A stretch of DNA of 64,000 nt from Flavobacterium commune. Its GTDB lineage: Bacteria > Bacteroidota > Bacteroidia > Flavobacteriales > Flavobacteriaceae. Below are positions 21,401 to 29,396 of this stretch, piece after piece. Under the pieces are notes generated by a model. That model did no database searches. It was not told the DNA's origin and was given only the letters and a program-made list of their open reading frames with translations. Each line of letters begins with the position of its first letter. The first letter of the stretch is position 1. The stretch lies in contig NZ_CP017774.1 in the NCBI RefSeq assembly GCF_001857965.1, positions 2,480,001-2,544,000 of the forward strand. The letters run 5' to 3'. Position numbers and translations under genes: made by a program.

Positions 21401-21896
21401 AGGTGCAGCTTCAAAACAATGCTACTCTATTGTAATTCCTGCAAGTGCAGCTATAACAGCAAAAACGAGTTCTTCGTCGGATAAATTACACGTTGAAATT
21501 GAATCAGGAACAGCACCTTACCAAGTAAATGTTAATGGAGTTTTACAATTTGAAACCAATAATTCAAATTTTGATGTAGCAGTAAATTCCGGAGATGTTT
21601 TGGAAGTTTCAACTTCAAAATTATGTGAAGGAACATTAGTTAAAACGATTACACTTTTTGATTTAGTGAGAGCAGTTCCTAATCCTACAACTGGTCCGTT
21701 TGATATTTATTTACCTACTAATGACACCTCAGTAGAAATAGGAATTTATACGGTAAATGGAATTTTAATTTCTAAATCGGTTTACACTATTGAAAATGGT
21801 AAAGTGCATTTAGATTTAGGAAAAGAACCAACAGGTGTTTATTTTGTCAAAATTCAATCAAATCCTATAGAGACAATTAAAATTATTAAAAAGTAA
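18444..21896 (+). CDS. GH30-family xylanase (probable glucuronoxylanase), T9SS-secreted, with TSP3 repeats
   Basis: The open frame extends upstream to 18348, but the start at 18444 is preferred because it is directly followed by a signal peptide (MKRKIKIKFAIIAG to GFAQ). The 1150-residue protein starts its GH30 barrel at KITGFGGFVNSPQFG. The acid/base is Glu171 in SVQNEPDE and the nucleophile Glu257 in IWQTEYL. A beta domain follows the barrel, then a long beta-rich region of unknown type, three TSP3 repeats (from codon 824), a small beta domain and a T9SS sorting domain, the last parts being paralogous to the GH98 protein. GH30 xylanases of this type often need glucuronic acid side chains, which would fit the GH67 and GH115 genes nearby; the exact subfamily is not proven. 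Confidence 0.87.
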   Translation: MKRKIKIKFAIIAGIIFCGLGFAQNPKVRIDKNTPYQKITGFGGFVNSPQFGYNHMSTAEIQKVWGANSGAGYNIMRLYIPENKSSWSSVLATAQLAKSMGLTIFASPWTMPAEWKTNNHINAVYVDANGVQQIGYLKPEHYQDYALYLDDFVTYLKNNGIELDYISVQNEPDEKALYHGCIWTPDQIATFVKDYGHLINCKVIAPESVGFSDNYANAFLKPEVMANFEVYGGHQYGGMQSVYKQFQNYNKQIWQTEYLINWNSSSGTTPRDFDWNTDGFSFAKSVNDALLGNINAWIHYATKRFYGLMGDGTNGSVDGEITKRGYVLQQLAKNVTGKTRINAIWTDEGFLKGSSYISEDGNKIVLFVYNTASTPSTLTVDLPFYTVSGTKALTNATSDYTISNLTYNEQTFRPVVTVDASSVMTFIFNKNSERLQSNMIGEDIHYNKIDVQQTSSATFGTAYKISGQTKTWSNPNPLFSSNTNGTNGYIALDDRYSKLIMHVNSATSVSNRYSDNTTLIYVNAAGTVKSKNYGRVTFPAAGSFDIVLDISTATLTDGIKGIISLTNSNYSSVLTMNFGDVYLNIGNEKTSKFSGVYFDDDSNLLDALTSSYSTSLDLRNVTAIPQSKNWYQSAANKNSIYYVPQGYTGLTTNVIANNNANLLSLADQSGDFSVPFNFNTTSATYTGVFAGYRTLTLPFEASIPTGVTAYNMVSSSANVSCTSIKNGIIPANTPVLISANGTFTFTGSGAVSTPKNLTVNNFVPVYISYKSPVKSYVFKTVNGVSGFYTVTTSSLSDMNPFTAYITSENLYTAEVLPLKFDISDDNDADGVPNNIDTCPNTPSGQTVNASGCAQSELDDDGDGVKNSLDICPNTLSGQTVNSSGCAQSQLDDDSDGVKNSIDICPNTPSGQAVDANGCIALGSTNYSIEVVGESCPNKNNGQITITASQNLTYSATVNGTSKAFTNKILALNNLAPGTYDICVEASGAASKQCYSIVIPASAAITAKTSSSSDKLHVEIESGTAPYQVNVNGVLQFETNNSNFDVAVNSGDVLEVSTSKLCEGTLVKTITLFDLVRAVPNPTTGPFDIYLPTNDTSVEIGIYTVNGILISKSVYTIENGKVHLDLGKEPTGVYFVKIQSNPIETIKIIKK
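20913..21190 (+). repeat. Tandem coding repeats (3 TSP3-like units) in the GH30 gene
   Basis: Three 33-34-codon units with the same DDDxDGVxNxxDxCPNT pattern as the eight in the GH98 gene. The last unit falls inside the 1.42-kb direct repeat. Confidence 0.85.
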
Positions 21897-22587
21897 TTGA
21901 GATATGAAAAAAACAAGTTTATTTATTTTGAGTTTGATACTATTGGTTTCATGTAGTAGTGGTGGAGATGAGGGCGATGCCCAAACTCCACCGACTATTC
22001 CAGGTTTAGTTTATCCAACAAATAATTTGGTTTGTATAGACAATACAGTTGAATTGAAGTGGAATGCTTCATCTGATGCTCAAAATGATGCTATTACATA
22101 TCAACTAGATGTTGCAACAGATAATGCTTTCACTAAAAATGTAGTTACTTCAACGACTACTATGCTGAGTAAGTCATTGTCTTTAGAGAAGGGTAAGTTT
22201 TATTATTGGCGGGTAAAAGCAATAGATTCTAACAATAAAGTTGGTAAATATTCTTCGGTATATACTTTTTTTACTGAAAATGAAGGAATAGTTAATCATT
22301 TACCGTTTATACCAGAAATAAAGACGCCGGTTTTGCATTCGAGTATTTCCGGTAGTACAACAACTTTAAGTTGGACAGCAGTAGATGCAGATAATGATAA
22401 TTTGTCGTATGATGTGTATTTAGGAACTTCAAATCCACCTACTCAGAAAGTAGCTTCAGACTTATCTACTGCTACTTATGAAGTATCTTCATTAACACCT
22501 GGAACAAAGTATTATTGGAATATTGTTGTTAAAGATGGAAAAGGTGGAACTACAATTGGTCAAGTTTGGAGTTTTTCTAAACAATAA
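21170..22587 (+). repeat. Direct repeat, copy 2 (3' end of GH30 gene plus FN3 lipoprotein)
   Basis: The partner of 16730-18147 at constant offset 4440 bp. Differences are scattered substitutions, many of them synonymous, with no net indel, which suggests duplication followed by divergence under coding constraint. Confidence 0.88.
21904..22587 (+). CDS. Small two-FN3-domain surface lipoprotein, copy 2
   Basis: A 227-residue paralogue of the 17464-18147 product with the same length, lipobox (VSC, Cys17), acidic SSGGDEGD start to the mature protein and two FN3-like domains. It starts 7 bp after the GH30 stop codon, exactly as copy 1 follows GH98. Most substitutions fall in the signal peptide and in the second FN3 domain (about 33 of 227 residues differ by eye). 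If the lipoproteins recognise their cognate enzymes, the second domain would be the place to look for specificity. Function is unknown; family and localisation are inferred from motifs. Confidence 0.8.
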   Translation: MKKTSLFILSLILLVSCSSGGDEGDAQTPPTIPGLVYPTNNLVCIDNTVELKWNASSDAQNDAITYQLDVATDNAFTKNVVTSTTTMLSKSLSLEKGKFYYWRVKAIDSNNKVGKYSSVYTFFTENEGIVNHLPFIPEIKTPVLHSSISGSTTTLSWTAVDADNDNLSYDVYLGTSNPPTQKVASDLSTATYEVSSLTPGTKYYWNIVVKDGKGGTTIGQVWSFSKQ

Positions 22588-22644
22588 GATGATTTTTGCA
22601 TAAAGGCTAAACATTCAGAAAAATAGACAACAATTGTAAAAAAA

Positions 22645-25600
22645 ATGAAAAAAAACGCTTTCTTATTATTGATTTTGGTATCAATATTTTTTATAAATGA
22701 TATTGAGGCTCAGACTACTGTAGCAGGAGCCTCAATTCCACCTGAAATAGAAAATCCCGAATTACTCGGCATAAACAAAGAACCCTATCACGCTACTTTG
22801 ATGCCTTATGGCAATTTGAAAGAAGCTTTAGTGGCCAAACGACATGCATCATCATTTTGTCAGAGCCTTAATGGTGAGTGGAGATTCAATTGGGTTTCAA
22901 CGCCTGAAAAACGTCCTGTCGATTTCTATAAGTCTGATTATGATGTTTCTGGTTGGAAAGAAATTGCTGTGCCTTCTAACTGGGAAGTAAAAGGATATGG
23001 TACACCTTTTTACAGAAATTTAGGTTATACTATCAAAAAAGATTTTCCACATGTAATGAGTGAACCAGAGAAATGGTACACATCATACAATGAGCGAAAT
23101 CCTGTGGGAAGTTACCGCAGAGAATTTACAGTTCCTGCAGAATGGGAAGGTCGTCGTAATTTCATCACTTTTGATGGGGTTGATAGTGCTTTCTTTTTGT
23201 GGGTAAACGGTAAAAAAGTAGGTTTTAGTGTAAATAGTCGTAATGCAGCCGAATTTGATCTTACCAAATATCTAAAACCAGGTAAAAACATGATTGCTGT
23301 TGAAGTATATCAATACAGCTCAGGAACCTGGCTAGAAGACCAGGATATGTGGCGTTTGCACGGAATTTTTCGTAATGTGACGCTTTGGAGTGCTCCTCAG
23401 GTACATATTCGTGACTTTTTTGTGAAAACAGATTTGGATAAAGATTATAAAGATGCAACATTAGATGTATCTGCCAAAATTAAAAATTACAGTGATAAAA
23501 CTGGAAAAGCGCAAACATTTACAGCTACACTTTACGACAAAGAGGGCAAAGAAATAGCCAAAGCAAGTGCAAATGGTTCTGCACTCAAATCCAATACAGA
23601 GCAGTTATTGAGTGTAAAAATTAAAGTAGCTAATCCATTAAAATGGACCGCTGAAACACCTAATCTATATACGGTTGTATTAACAAGTTCTGAAGGAGAA
23701 ATACTTTCATCGAAAATAGGTTTCCGTAAGGTAGAAATCAAAGGAAGGGTTTTTATGGCTAATGGTGTACCAATTAAATTGAAGGGGGTAAATCGTCACG
23801 AGCATTGGTCAGATGTGGGCCATGCGGTTACCGAAGAGCAAATGATACGTGATTTGGAAGTTATTAAGCAAGGAAATTGTAACCACATCCGTACGAGTCA
23901 TTATTCCAATGATCCACGCTGGTATGAATTGTGTGACGAGTGGGGAATCTGGTTGGTTGCTGAAGCTAATATGGAATACCATGGTTATGATACCCGATTT
24001 GATGAAGAACCAACAATAAAAGCAGCTATTATTGATCGTAATGTGGCTAATGTTGAAAATTTTAAAAATCATCCATCAGTAATCATCTGGTCATTAGGAA
24101 ATGAAGGTGGTGGAATTAGCACAAATTTAAAAGCTGCTATGACTGAGGTAAAAAAGATTGATGATACCCGATTTGTTCACTATGAAAGATTTGGCACTGG
24201 TAAAAATAATCCTTCTGATCTCGATGGGCGAATGTATGGAACTGCAGAAGATTATGCCCGCATTGCTCAGGACAAAAATCTTACTAAACCCTTTTATATT
24301 TGTGAATTTGTTCATGCTATGTTTAATTCTATGGGTTCTCTTGATGAATACTCTCGAGTTTTCGATGAAAATCCTGAAATTTTAGGCGGTGCTATTTGGG
24401 AATTCCAAGATCAGGCATTGTGGAATAGGCGTGATCCAAACCATCCAATTTTGGCTTATGGTGGTGGTTTTGGCGAAAATCCAAATGACCATTATTTTAT
24501 TCATAAAGGTGTGATTTCTTATGATCGTGCTACAGGAGGAAAAAATGTAAAACCACATTATCCTGAAATGAAGAAAGCATTCCAATGGATTGATACAAAA
24601 CTTGCTGATCCAGTTAGTGGAGGAATTCAAATTAAAAATAAATATCAGTTTATTTCTCTGGATGGTTTTGACGCCACGTGGAGCCTGACCGAAAACGGTC
24701 AAGAAATTGATAATGGCAAAATTAGAATACGCCCTACATGGGGGAAAGGGAATTTTACTGGTAATATCTCTTATAAAATAGAGCATCCAAAAGCAGGTGC
24801 TGAATATTACCTACGTGTTTCATATAAGCTAAAAGAAAAGACACTCTGGGCAGATAAAGGCTTTGAAGTTGCAACAGAACAGTTTAAACTTCCTGTTAAT
24901 ACGCCACCAGCGGAAGAAATAAAAGTTACTCAACCCGTAAAACTGGTACAGAATTCTCAATCGGCAATTGTTTCAGGAAAAGATTTCTCTGTAAGTTTTG
25001 ATAAGAAAACCGGCTTCATGAGTCAGTTAACTAAAAATGGTATTAATTTATTAACAGTTGATGGTGCTCCTAAATTGCATTTATGGCGTGCTTCTCACCG
25101 AAATGACGATGACTGGGCTTATAGACAATGGGAAAAGTATGGTGTAACTGCGCTCCAATATAAATTGGTGGATTTTAAAGTAGAAATTATTGACAAAGTT
25201 TCAGTGAAAATAACAGCTACAACAAAGGCAGATGGTAAAGAAGGTTTTGGAGTGTATCATACCGCAACTTATCTAGTTAAAGGAGATGGTTTGATAAAAG
25301 TGGATAATGATGTTCAATTTGTAGGTTTCCGAATTAATTTGGCTCGAATAGGTGTACGTATGTTACTTGATAAAAAACTGGATCGCATGTCATTTTTTGG
25401 TAGAGGACCATTCGAAAATTATTCGGATAGAAAAAGTTCTGCTGAAGTAGGTCTTTATGAATTAGGCGTAAATGAACAATACGAATACGAAAAACCGATG
25501 GAACGTGGAAATCATGAAGATGTCAGTTGGGCAAAATTAAGTGGTAAAGACATGCCTTCATTGATAGTAAAATCAGATGATAAATTAATGCAAGTGGCGG

Positions 25601-25794
25601 CGCTTCCTCATACTGATGAGCAAATGCATCCGGTGGAATATAAGATTGATTTACCAGCAAGTACTTCGACTGTATTTTGTCTTTCAACCAAAACACTTGG
25701 TGTAGGATCGGCTAGTTGTGGACCTAAACCACTTGAAGAATACCAGGTTTTTGCAGTGCCTACTTCATTTACTTACACTATTAACTTGTTTTAA
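22645..25794 (+). CDS. GH2 beta-galactosidase (LacZ-like), exported
   Basis: A 1049-residue glycosidase with an N-terminal signal peptide (about 1-22, ending DIEAQ). Domain order is LacZ-like: sugar-binding jelly roll (about 50-225), immunoglobulin-like domain, (beta/alpha)8 barrel with acid/base Glu487 in WSLGNEGG and nucleophile Glu554 in ICEFVHAM, then the Bgal small-chain domain at the C-terminus (from about 770). The motif NRHEHW and the HIRTSHYSNDP stretch are standard for the family. It probably removes terminal beta-galactose from xylan side chains in the periplasm. It begins 57 bp after the second FN3 lipoprotein and may be read through from the GH30 unit. Confidence 0.9.
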   Translation: MKKNAFLLLILVSIFFINDIEAQTTVAGASIPPEIENPELLGINKEPYHATLMPYGNLKEALVAKRHASSFCQSLNGEWRFNWVSTPEKRPVDFYKSDYDVSGWKEIAVPSNWEVKGYGTPFYRNLGYTIKKDFPHVMSEPEKWYTSYNERNPVGSYRREFTVPAEWEGRRNFITFDGVDSAFFLWVNGKKVGFSVNSRNAAEFDLTKYLKPGKNMIAVEVYQYSSGTWLEDQDMWRLHGIFRNVTLWSAPQVHIRDFFVKTDLDKDYKDATLDVSAKIKNYSDKTGKAQTFTATLYDKEGKEIAKASANGSALKSNTEQLLSVKIKVANPLKWTAETPNLYTVVLTSSEGEILSSKIGFRKVEIKGRVFMANGVPIKLKGVNRHEHWSDVGHAVTEEQMIRDLEVIKQGNCNHIRTSHYSNDPRWYELCDEWGIWLVAEANMEYHGYDTRFDEEPTIKAAIIDRNVANVENFKNHPSVIIWSLGNEGGGISTNLKAAMTEVKKIDDTRFVHYERFGTGKNNPSDLDGRMYGTAEDYARIAQDKNLTKPFYICEFVHAMFNSMGSLDEYSRVFDENPEILGGAIWEFQDQALWNRRDPNHPILAYGGGFGENPNDHYFIHKGVISYDRATGGKNVKPHYPEMKKAFQWIDTKLADPVSGGIQIKNKYQFISLDGFDATWSLTENGQEIDNGKIRIRPTWGKGNFTGNISYKIEHPKAGAEYYLRVSYKLKEKTLWADKGFEVATEQFKLPVNTPPAEEIKVTQPVKLVQNSQSAIVSGKDFSVSFDKKTGFMSQLTKNGINLLTVDGAPKLHLWRASHRNDDDWAYRQWEKYGVTALQYKLVDFKVEIIDKVSVKITATTKADGKEGFGVYHTATYLVKGDGLIKVDNDVQFVGFRINLARIGVRMLLDKKLDRMSFFGRGPFENYSDRKSSAEVGLYELGVNEQYEYEKPMERGNHEDVSWAKLSGKDMPSLIVKSDDKLMQVAALPHTDEQMHPVEYKIDLPASTSTVFCLSTKTLGVGSASCGPKPLEEYQVFAVPTSFTYTINLF

Positions 25795-25807
25795 TTAAAT
25801 ATTAAAT

Positions 25808-25960
25808 ATGAAGAAGTACTTTTCAAGTTTTTTTACAATAAGTTGCATTTTTTTAGGAAGTTCAAATTTGAATGTCTAAAATAAGCTCTATTCAAATGAA
25901 TTTTTTCTAGGCAACGTAAAGTTGCTGGATAATCTATCCAATTATTTGCAATCATCATAA
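25808..25960 (+). pseudogene. Decayed exported-enzyme gene, possibly GH127 N-terminus
   Basis: ATG at 25808 opens a signal-peptide-like stretch (MKKYFSSFFTISCIFLGSSN) that stops at 25877-25879. The same frame continues after the stop with NKLYSNEFFLGNVKLLDN to a second stop at 25958-25960. The second part resembles, from memory, the N-terminal FPLGDVKLLD region of GH127 (DUF1680) beta-L-arabinofuranosidases, which would fit a xylan locus. Only about 50 codons remain; the body of the gene is gone. The assignment is tentative. Confidence 0.4.
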
Positions 25961-25977
25961 ATAACTAGTTTGAGTTT

Positions 25978-26018
25978 ACCCTTTGGGCGTACTTATTTTT
26001 TAATTACGTTCAAAGGGT
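25978..26018 (+). other. Hairpin just before the GH5 gene
   Basis: ACCCTTTG (25978-25985) pairs with CAAAGGGT (26011-26018), extended inside by CGTA/TACG, 24 nt before the GH5 start codon. It could be a weak terminator of the upstream unit or a leader structure. Confidence 0.35.
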
Positions 26019-26042
26019 TTATTAATTTTAAAATCAGTCAGA

Positions 26043-27284
26043 ATGAAATTATATAAATTATTTAGCATACAATTTGCTTTTTTGTTTTTGTTTTCCTGTT
26101 CAAAGGATGATACTCCAACCAAAACAGAACCTGTAAAAGAAGTCCCGGTTGAAGAAACCATTGCCTGGCCATTAGCAACTCCTAAATTAAAAGTAGTTGG
26201 TAAATATCTAAAAGATCCTTGTGGTAATATAATTAATATGCATGGTGTTGCCATGACTCCAAGTCCTTGGTTCAATGGGGGAGCTGTTGGCGAATGGCGT
26301 TGGAATAATTATGACGTAGCGGCATGTTTATCCTATAATAAAGCTGTAATGAATAAGTTATCTGATGCCAAACAAGGTTGGTATCTAAACTATGTGCGCT
26401 TGCATATAGACCCTTATTGGACAAACAATTTAGGGGTTTCAGGTATTCAGGAAAATGATATTTCTCAATTTAATGTTGAAAGATTTAAATCGGCAATTGA
26501 TAATGTTATTCTTCCGCTTATTGCACATGCAAAAACCAGAGGAATGTATATCATTTTGCGTCCACCTGGTGTTTGTCCTGAGCATATAGCAGTAGGTGAT
26601 GCTTATCATGATTATTTAAAAGTAATTTGGGATTATATATCGAAACATCCTTCTTTAAAAAATTCAGATCACGTGATGTTTGAATTAGCAAATGAACCTA
26701 TAAGAATAAAACTTCCCGATGGTACTTATGGAGCCAATACCCAAGCTCACTTTGATCAGTTGAAATTGTTTTTTCAACCCATTGTCGATATGATTAGAAC
26801 GAATGGTGCCAATAATATTCTTTGGATTCCAGGTTCTGGTTGGCAATCACAATATAAAGGCTATGCAGTTAATCCTATTGCAGGAGAGAATATAGGCTAT
26901 GCTGTACATATCTATCCGGGATATTGGGGAAAAGACAATAATAGCCCTTCATTGTTTAGAGCCAATTGGAATGAAAACATAAAACCTGTTGCAGATATAG
27001 CGCCAATCGCTATTACAGAAATTGATTGGGGACCAGAGAAATATGCAGTTTGGGGAAAAGGAGGAGTAACTGGAACCGCAGGAGGATGGGGTTTTGGTGC
27101 TAATTTTAAAGTGCTGACTGATGAATCTGGCAACGTAAGCTGGAATGTTTTATCCCCGGAAAATCTTATCGATAAAGGATCTGTCAACGGAGGTATTGCT
27201 TATGATAATGATCCACAGGCATGTGCAAATCCAGTGAATAAATGGTTTAAAGAATATGCTAAAAAGATGGTTATTTGCAATTAA
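26043..27284 (+). CDS. GH5-family glycosidase lipoprotein
   Basis: A 413-residue lipoprotein (lipobox LFSC, Cys19, followed by acidic SKDDTP, suggesting surface exposure). The GH5 barrel begins at HGVAMTPSPW. The acid/base is Glu218 in FELANEP and the nucleophile Glu326 in ITEIDWG, with the conserved HIYPGYWG stretch between. The C-terminal part is rich in Gly and Trp. The subfamily and substrate are not clear from motifs; GH5 contains endoxylanases, mannanases, glucanases and arabinoxylanases. Its place between GH2 and the catabolic genes suggests a xylan- or hemicellulose-cleaving enzyme. A terminator follows at 27337-27364. Confidence 0.85.
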   Translation: MKLYKLFSIQFAFLFLFSCSKDDTPTKTEPVKEVPVEETIAWPLATPKLKVVGKYLKDPCGNIINMHGVAMTPSPWFNGGAVGEWRWNNYDVAACLSYNKAVMNKLSDAKQGWYLNYVRLHIDPYWTNNLGVSGIQENDISQFNVERFKSAIDNVILPLIAHAKTRGMYIILRPPGVCPEHIAVGDAYHDYLKVIWDYISKHPSLKNSDHVMFELANEPIRIKLPDGTYGANTQAHFDQLKLFFQPIVDMIRTNGANNILWIPGSGWQSQYKGYAVNPIAGENIGYAVHIYPGYWGKDNNSPSLFRANWNENIKPVADIAPIAITEIDWGPEKYAVWGKGGVTGTAGGWGFGANFKVLTDESGNVSWNVLSPENLIDKGSVNGGIAYDNDPQACANPVNKWFKEYAKKMVICN

Positions 27285-27336
27285 TGTTAAATTGTAGTGT
27301 AGTGAATCTTGTAGTAAAAGAGAATCTATCTTTATT

Positions 27337-27364
27337 AAGGCTGCCCTTTCGGGCAGCCTTTTTT
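27337..27364 (+). terminator. Terminator after the GH5 gene
   Basis: A perfect 10-bp stem, AAGGCTGCCC and GGGCAGCCTT, with a TTTC loop and a T run. Confidence 0.9.
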
Positions 27365-27398
27365 AGGCTTATGTAGTACCTTATAATTTATCCATAAA

Positions 27399-27436
27399 AA
27401 AACCGTCAAATTTTACTTTTGACGGTTTCGTTTTTT
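27399..27436 (-). terminator. Terminator of the transketolase operon
   Basis: AACCGTCAAA (27401-27410) pairs with TTTGACGGTT (27418-27427). On the minus strand it is followed by a T run, so it ends the convergent transketolase transcript. It may act in both directions. Confidence 0.75.
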
Positions 27437-27451
27437 ATTTCAGTCCCGAAA

Positions 27452-27472
27452 GTCCCGATAGCTATCGGAATC
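27452..27472. repeat. CCCGATAGCTATCGGG-type palindrome
   Basis: The 14-bp palindrome CCGATAGCTATCGG sits at 27455-27468, about 12 bp from the transketolase stop codon. Related palindromes are at 46463-46480, 49791-49812 and, in variant form, 46305-46320. Confidence 0.7.
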
Positions 27473-27480
27473 GGGGCGAA

Positions 27481-28434
27481 TTATTTTCTTTTAATAACTC
27501 TTTCTACAGCTTCAACAATCGCTTGATTGTTTAATTTGTATTTTTCCATTAATTGTTCAGGAGTACCTGATTCACCAAAACTATCTCTAACAGCTACAAA
27601 TTCTTGTGGAGTAGGATGGTGTAAAGCTAATACACCTGCAATACTTTCTCCAAGACCACCAAGGTAGTTGTGCTCTTCAGCAGTTACGATACATTTTGTT
27701 TTAGCTACCGATTTCAAAATAGCTTCAGCGTCTAATGGTTTAATGGTGTGGATGTTGATTACTTCGGCAGAAATTCCTTTTTCTTCTAGTTTTTCAGCAG
27801 CAATTAAAGCCTCCCAAACCAAGTGACCTGTAGCAACAATAGTTACATCAGTGCCTTCGTTTAACATGATTGCTTTTCCAATTACGAATGGCTCGTCGGC
27901 AGGAGTAAAGTTAGGTACAACCGGACGTCCAAAACGCAGGTAAGCAGGACCGTGGTGATCAGCAAGTGCAATTGTAGCCGCTTTTGTTTGGTTGTGGTCA
28001 CAAGTGTTGATAACAGTCATTCCAGGTAACATTTTCATCAAACCGATATCTTCAAGGATTTGGTGCGTAGCTCCATCTTCTCCTAAAGTTAATCCGGCGT
28101 GAGAAGCACAGATTTTTACGTTTTTATCAGAGTAAGCAACCGATTGACGAATTTGGTCATAAACCCTTCCTGTAGAGAAGTTAGCGAAAGTTCCTGTAAA
28201 AGGAATTTTTCCACCAATAGTTAATCCTGCAGCAATTCCAATCATGTTTGCCTCAGCAATACCGATTTGGAAAAAACGCTCTGGGTGATTTTTCTTGAAA
28301 TCATCAAATTTTAACGATCCAATTAAATCTGCACAAAGTGCTACTACATTTTCATTTTTCTGACCTAATTCAGTCATACCCACTCCAAAACCTGAACGGG
28401 TATCTTTACTTCCTGTATTTATATATTTTTTCAT
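27481..28434 (-). CDS. Transketolase, C-terminal subunit
   Basis: A 317-residue protein equal to the pyrimidine-binding and C-terminal domains of transketolase. It carries the TPP-interacting GIAEANMIGIAAGL motif near residues 56-70 and a FRFGRP-like loop (LRFGRP). Together with the product of 28542-29396 it forms a split transketolase that moves two-carbon units in the pentose phosphate pathway, the route by which xylose enters central metabolism. The two genes are in the right order for co-transcription but are separated by a 107-bp hairpin-rich element. No signal peptide; cytoplasmic. Confidence 0.92.
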   Translation of the reverse strand: MKKYINTGSKDTRSGFGVGMTELGQKNENVVALCADLIGSLKFDDFKKNHPERFFQIGIAEANMIGIAAGLTIGGKIPFTGTFANFSTGRVYDQIRQSVAYSDKNVKICASHAGLTLGEDGATHQILEDIGLMKMLPGMTVINTCDHNQTKAATIALADHHGPAYLRFGRPVVPNFTPADEPFVIGKAIMLNEGTDVTIVATGHLVWEALIAAEKLEEKGISAEVINIHTIKPLDAEAILKSVAKTKCIVTAEEHNYLGGLGESIAGVLALHHPTPQEFVAVRDSFGESGTPEQLMEKYKLNNQAIVEAVERVIKRK

Positions 28435-28437
28435 TTT

Positions 28438-28540
28438 CCTCCCCCAACCCCTCCGAAGGAGGGGAGTTCCTATTGGGGTAATAGGGTTTATGTTATTTAT
28501 TAATTTTGATATTCCTCCCCTTTGGGGAGGTTAGGAGGGG
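28438..28540. repeat. Hairpin-forming intergenic repeat between transketolase subunit genes
   Basis: Two G/C-rich hairpins, CCCCTCC-GAA-GGAGGGG (28448-28464) and CCTCCCC-TTT-GGGGAGG (28514-28530), also form an imperfect larger inverted repeat with each other. It fills the whole spacer from just after the N-subunit stop codon to a few bases before the C-subunit start. G/C content is far above that of the surroundings, which suggests an interspersed repeat family. Confidence 0.75.
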
Positions 28541-28541
28541 A

Positions 28542-29396
28542 TTAGTAATCTGAATTGCCTCCAGTATTATAATTTTGTCCTAACGCGTTTTCAAGTTGAG
28601 CATCGTTAGGTGCTTTACCGTGCCAAGCATGACTGTACATCATGTAATCAACTCCATTACCCATTTCAGTGTGTAGTAATACACAAACTGGTTTCCCTTT
28701 TCCAGTTCTTGCTTTTGCTTCAGCCATTCCTCCAATGATAGCTTCAACATCATTTCCTTTAGTGATTTCAACCACTTCCCAGTCAAAAGCTTCAAATTTA
28801 GCACGAAGACTTCCCATTGCTAAAACTTCGTCAGTAGTACCGTCAATTTGTTTTCCGTTAAGGTCAACAGTTGCAATTAAGTTATCTACTCCTTTAGCAG
28901 AAGCATACATAATAGCTTCCCAGTTTTGACCTTCCTGTAATTCACCATCACCGTGAAGTGTGTAAATAATATGTTTGTCGTTGTTTAGTTTTTTAGCTTG
29001 CGCTGCTCCAATTGCTACTGATAATCCTTGACCTAGAGAACCAGATGCAATACGTACTCCCGGCAAGTTGTCATGAGTAGTTGGGTGTCCTTGCAATCTT
29101 GAATTTAACAAACGGAAAGTTGCCAATTCTGAAACTGGAAAATAACCGCTTCTTGCCAGAACACTATAAAAAACAGGAGAGATGTGTCCGTTTGATAAGA
29201 AGAATAAATCTTCACCAATACCGTCCATATCCCAACCTTCTTTGCGGTCCATTATGTTTTGATATAAGGCTACCAAAAATTCAGTACAGCCTAGAGAGCC
29301 TCCCGGGTGACCTGAATTAACAGCGTGAACCATTCGAAGGATGTCTCTTCTTACTTGGATAATTAAATCGTTTAATTGTTGAGTGTTAGGTTTCAT
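28542..29396 (-). CDS. Transketolase, N-terminal (TPP-binding) subunit
   Basis: A 284-residue protein matching the N-terminal half of transketolase. It has the HPGGSLGCTEFLVALY motif near residue 30 and the TPP pyrophosphate-binding GDGELQEGQNWEA motif followed by DLNGKQ (about 148-182). It pairs with the C-terminal subunit encoded next. In Flavobacteriia this split form is common. Lying between GH43 and GH5 genes of the PUL, it may be induced with xylan use, though a separate control region (29397-29611) precedes it. Confidence 0.92.
   Translation of the reverse strand: MKPNTQQLNDLIIQVRRDILRMVHAVNSGHPGGSLGCTEFLVALYQNIMDRKEGWDMDGIGEDLFFLSNGHISPVFYSVLARSGYFPVSELATFRLLNSRLQGHPTTHDNLPGVRIASGSLGQGLSVAIGAAQAKKLNNDKHIIYTLHGDGELQEGQNWEAIMYASAKGVDNLIATVDLNGKQIDGTTDEVLAMGSLRAKFEAFDWEVVEITKGNDVEAIIGGMAEAKARTGKGKPVCVLLHTEMGNGVDYMMYSHAWHGKAPNDAQLENALGQNYNTGGNSDY

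Noticed and set aside
27508..27530. CAATCGCTTG near the end of the transketolase gene resembling a LacI operator
   Set aside because: Inside coding sequence and different from the intergenic core GCAATCGGTTG.
28137..28146. Further match to the LacI operator core (also near 31048 and 39378)
   Set aside because: All are inside coding regions (transketolase, symporter, GH3) where the bases are explained by common codons; not counted as operators.
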